Positions 61,748-64,000 of a DNA stretch of 64,000 nucleotides are shown in pieces. The stretch is from Halostella limicola (lineage in GTDB: Archaea; Halobacteriota; Halobacteria; Halobacteriales; Natronoarchaeaceae). The stretch lies in assembly GCF_003675875.1 (NCBI RefSeq), contig NZ_RCDI01000001.1, forward strand, positions 1,116,001 through 1,180,000. The letters run 5' to 3'. The first letter of the stretch is position 1. Each line of letters starts with the position of its first letter. The notes under the pieces are model-generated. The model was given only the letters and a program-made list of their open reading frames with translations, ran no database searches and was not told where the DNA came from. The translations under genes and the position numbers were made by a program.

Positions 61748-62520
61748 ATGCCTTACGGTCTCTCTGTTCCCGTCGTACTGACCGCTCTCGTCGGGCTCGT
61801 CGGAGTGCCTTCCTCGCGGACGGCGTCCGGCACGGCCGCCGCGCGTACCGAGTGTACCGAAACGAGCCCGTCGACGTCGCGTCGGCGGCCAACGCGAGCG
61901 GCGTCGTCGAGGTGGAAGGGACCGTCGAACCCCACGAGGTGACGCTCGTCTCGCCGTTTACCGGCACGGAGTGCGTCGCCTGCCGGTACGAGGTGGAGGA
62001 GTACACCTCGTACGGGAAGTCGAGCCACTGGGACTCGATCTACTCCGGCGGCGCGCGGCGGCCGTTCGTCCTCGCCGACGACACCGGCCGCCTGCTGGTC
62101 GAGCCAACGGGCGCGTCGCTGGCGCTGGACGAGGACGACGTGGTCCGCGTCGACGCCGGCGACCGACCGCCGGAGCGGATCCGCCGCTGGATCGGTGAGA
62201 CGCCGGAGGTGGACTCCGAAGAGGGGTCGTGGGACCTCGGACCGCTCTCGATCGCCACCGGCAACGACCGCAAGTACGTCGAGCGGCGGCTCGATCCCGG
62301 TGAAACCGTCCACGTCTACGGCGTCACCGAGTTCCGGCGCTGGTCGGACGCGGGCGGCACCGTCAACGCCGTCGTCAGAGGGGAGGGCGCGCCCTTCTTC
62401 CGGATCACCGACGGGAGCGAGCGCGAGGCGGTGCGGCGGCTGGCGACGCCGGCGCTCTACCGCTTGGCCGCGGCGGCCGTCTGCGCGGTGGCCGTCACGT
62501 ACGCCGGGATCGCGCTGTGA
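61748..62520 (+). CDS. GIDE-domain-like membrane protein, frameshifted after the N-terminal helix
   Basis: From ATG 61748 the first helix reads MPYGLSVPVVLTALVGLVGV. The conserved rest continues in a different frame (AFLADGVRHGRRAYRVYRNE, then VVEVEGTVEPHEV), so about one base seems lost near 61805-61812. The downstream ORF starts at GTG 61852 if translated alone. It holds the GIDE-like domain (ECVACRYEVEEY, DTGRLLVEPTGASLALDEDD, ETVHVYGVTEF) and a C-terminal helix. The family relates to the MUL1/GIDE membrane-associated domain; its archaeal role is unknown. Confidence 0.65.
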
Positions 62521-62584
62521 CCGCGGGACGCGGACTCGCGCTCCGATCGCGGGCTTTTTCGCCCCGGACTCCCAACGCGTACGT

Positions 62585-62947
62585 ATGTCAGCGCTGCGTG
62601 ACGCCTTGCGCGACCTGCCCGACGCCGTGTTCGCTGACCTCCTGGAGAGCGACGACGCCTACCTGCTCGTCGTCGACCTCCCGGGGGTGACGGCGGACAC
62701 GGTCGACGTCGCCGTCGAAGGCACCCAGCTTCGGATCGAGGCGCGGCGCGAGAAGGACCTCCCGACGGAGTTCCGCTACGTCACCGAGGACCGGTCCCTG
62801 TTTCTCGACGCGGAGCTCCCGCTCCCGCCGGACGCGACCGATGCCGGCGCGGAAGCCACCGTCGACCGCGGCGTGCTCGAACTCCGCCTCCCCAAGCGCG
62901 GAACGGGGGCTACGGGGACGACTATCGAGGTCACCGAGGGCGCGTAG
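62585..62947 (+). CDS. Hsp20/alpha-crystallin family small heat-shock protein
   Basis: The 120-residue chaperone has an alpha-crystallin domain: YLLVVDLPGVTADTVDVAVE near residue 27, then LRIEARREKDLPTEFRYVTE and AEATVDRGVLELRLPKRGTG near residue 88. The last part is the conserved GVLxxxxPK strand. It prevents aggregation of unfolded proteins without ATP. ATG 62585 follows a T-rich element (GCTTTTTC, 62550-62557). The UbiB gene starts seven bases after its stop. Confidence 0.92.
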   Translation: MSALRDALRDLPDAVFADLLESDDAYLLVVDLPGVTADTVDVAVEGTQLRIEARREKDLPTEFRYVTEDRSLFLDAELPLPPDATDAGAEATVDRGVLELRLPKRGTGATGTTIEVTEGA

Positions 62948-62953
62948 CGCGGG

Positions 62954-64000
62954 GTGGTGACGCTGGTCAACCTCCGTGCATACTGGCGGTTTTTCGTCGT
63001 CGCGCGGCAGTTCCTCCCGTTGCTCCTGGCGTACGCGCGGGACCGCCGCCGGTTCGTCCTCGTCGGCGGCCGCCGTCGGGTCGACGCGGAGACGCGTCGC
63101 CGGCGCGCGGACCGCCTGCTCGACTCGCTGCTGACGCTCGGCCCGACGTTCATCAAGCTCGGCCAACTGCTATCGACCCGGCCGGACATCCTGCCGCCGG
63201 AGTACATCGACGTGCTCTCGCAGCTGCAAGACGAGGTGCCGCCCGCGGAGTGGTCGGCCGCACGGGAGGTAATCGAGGCGGAACTGGGACCGGTCGACGA
63301 GGTGTTCGACGACTTCGACCCCGACCCCATCAGCGGGGCCAGCCTCGGACAGGTGTACACCGCGAAGGTCGACGGCGACGAGGTCGCCGTGAAGGTCCGC
63401 CGCCCGAACATCGAGCCGCTCGTGGAGTCCGACCTGCGCGTGATCCGCTGGTCGCTGCCGATCCTGCTGACGTTCATCGACGAGTCCCGGGCGTTCTCGC
63501 TGGAGAACCTCGCCGACGAGTTCGCGAAGACCATCCGCGAGGAGATGGACTACGAGCGCGAGGCCGAGATGCTCCGCGAGATCAGCGAGAACTTCGAGGG
63601 TGACGACGCCGTGGTCATCCCGCCGGTCGTCGAGGACCGGTCCGGCCCGCGGGTGCTGACGATGCGGTACATCCCCGGGACGAAGATCAACGACCTGGAG
63701 GCGCTGAAGTCGAAGGACCTCGACCGCACGCGGATCGCGGAGAACCTCCAGCGGGCCTACCTCCAGATGATCATCGAGGACGGGATCTTCCACGCCGACC
63801 CCCATCCGGGCAACCTCGCGGTCACCGACGAGGGCAGCATCATCTTCTACGACTTCGGGATGAGCGGCCGCGTCGACGACTTCATCCAGGACAAGATCGT
63901 CGACTTCTACGTCGCCGTCGCCAACCAGGACACCGACGCCATCCTCGACGCCCTCATCGAGATGGGGACGCTCTCGCCGGAGGCCGACCGGCAGGTGATG
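62954..64000 (+). CDS. UbiB/ABC1 (AarF) family protein kinase-like, partial
   Basis: The visible 349 codons start with GTG 62954 (or GTG 62957) and run off the window. The KxGQ motif unique to this family appears in TFIKLGQLLSTRPDILPPE near residue 56. The Ala-rich loop follows as PISGASLGQVYTAKV, then the Lys-bearing VAVKVRRPN, the catalytic loop IEDGIFHADPHPGNLAV and the metal-binding YDFGMSG. UbiB-type proteins act as atypical kinases or ATPases supporting isoprenoid quinone synthesis at the membrane; in haloarchaea menaquinone is the likely pathway. Confidence 0.93.
   Translation, partial: MVTLVNLRAYWRFFVVARQFLPLLLAYARDRRRFVLVGGRRRVDAETRRRRADRLLDSLLTLGPTFIKLGQLLSTRPDILPPEYIDVLSQLQDEVPPAEWSAAREVIEAELGPVDEVFDDFDPDPISGASLGQVYTAKVDGDEVAVKVRRPNIEPLVESDLRVIRWSLPILLTFIDESRAFSLENLADEFAKTIREEMDYEREAEMLREISENFEGDDAVVIPPVVEDRSGPRVLTMRYIPGTKINDLEALKSKDLDRTRIAENLQRAYLQMIIEDGIFHADPHPGNLAVTDEGSIIFYDFGMSGRVDDFIQDKIVDFYVAVANQDTDAILDALIEMGTLSPEADRQVM

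Noticed and set aside
1-64000. tRNA or rRNA genes
   Set aside because: I looked for T-arm-like GGTTCRAATCC patterns and rRNA blocks on both strands and saw none that fold convincingly; a covariance-model search would settle it.

Overview
The window is 64 kb of chromosome from a halophilic archaeon of class Halobacteria. The evidence is a GC-rich sequence, very acidic deduced proteins, many families restricted to haloarchaea (LWR-salt protein, DUF5815, DUF5778, DUF6149, DUF6293, bacterio-opsin-activator regulators), archaeal DnaG, a fused siroheme decarboxylase, and TATA boxes lying about 25-30 bp before many start codons, as expected for leaderless transcripts. About 57 protein genes are supported. 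I saw no rRNA, tRNA, intact insertion sequence or CRISPR array.

Layout. 1-7.3 kb: partial lipid kinase, PHP phosphoesterase, an Lrp regulator divergent from carA, a tiny zinc protein, a decayed beta-propeller gene, and carB in convergent orientation. 7.3-11.2 kb: a leftward run of haloarchaeal hypothetical and membrane genes. 11.5-26 kb: a large multi-GAF Bat-type regulator, an FAD/NAD oxidoreductase, a lone IucA/IucC siderophore synthetase, an FAD amine oxidase-like protein, a polysaccharide deacetylase-like lipoprotein, homoserine kinase, PdxS and DUF1405. 26-34 kb: valyl-tRNA synthetase, heme-copper oxidase subunit I, and an RND permease that appears to have lost about half of its domains.

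34-37.3 kb is the most unusual part. A CARF-like regulator (DUF6293) has four perfect 28-bp tandem repeats just upstream of its TATA box. Next to it is a stretch of visibly lower GC holding an Lrp regulator, a winged-helix protein, a zinc ribbon and an unknown ORF. It ends against a zinc-finger gene whose C-terminus looks replaced. 37.3-45.5 kb: ATP-grasp ligase, sodium symporter with its DUF3311 partner, thiC, thiR, sugar isomerase and dnaG. 45.5-49 kb: acetyltransferase, DUF92 membrane protein and two cis-prenyltransferase genes that seem to divide the conserved motifs between them. 49-55.6 kb: cold-shock protein, DUF5778, AI-2E-type permease, then a heme operon (fused AhbAB, precorrin-2 dehydrogenase, HemA), pterin dehydratase, LWR-salt protein and HAD phosphatase. 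55.6-64 kb: two moeA genes, small membrane proteins, an FG-GAP surface protein, a frameshifted GIDE-like membrane protein, Hsp20 and a UbiB kinase cut by the window end.

Functional themes are pyrimidine/arginine precursor supply (carA, carB and the Lrp regulator share operator-like sequences), thiamine synthesis (thiC, thiR and a possibly co-regulated transporter), heme and molybdenum cofactor synthesis, and polyprenol carrier-lipid synthesis.
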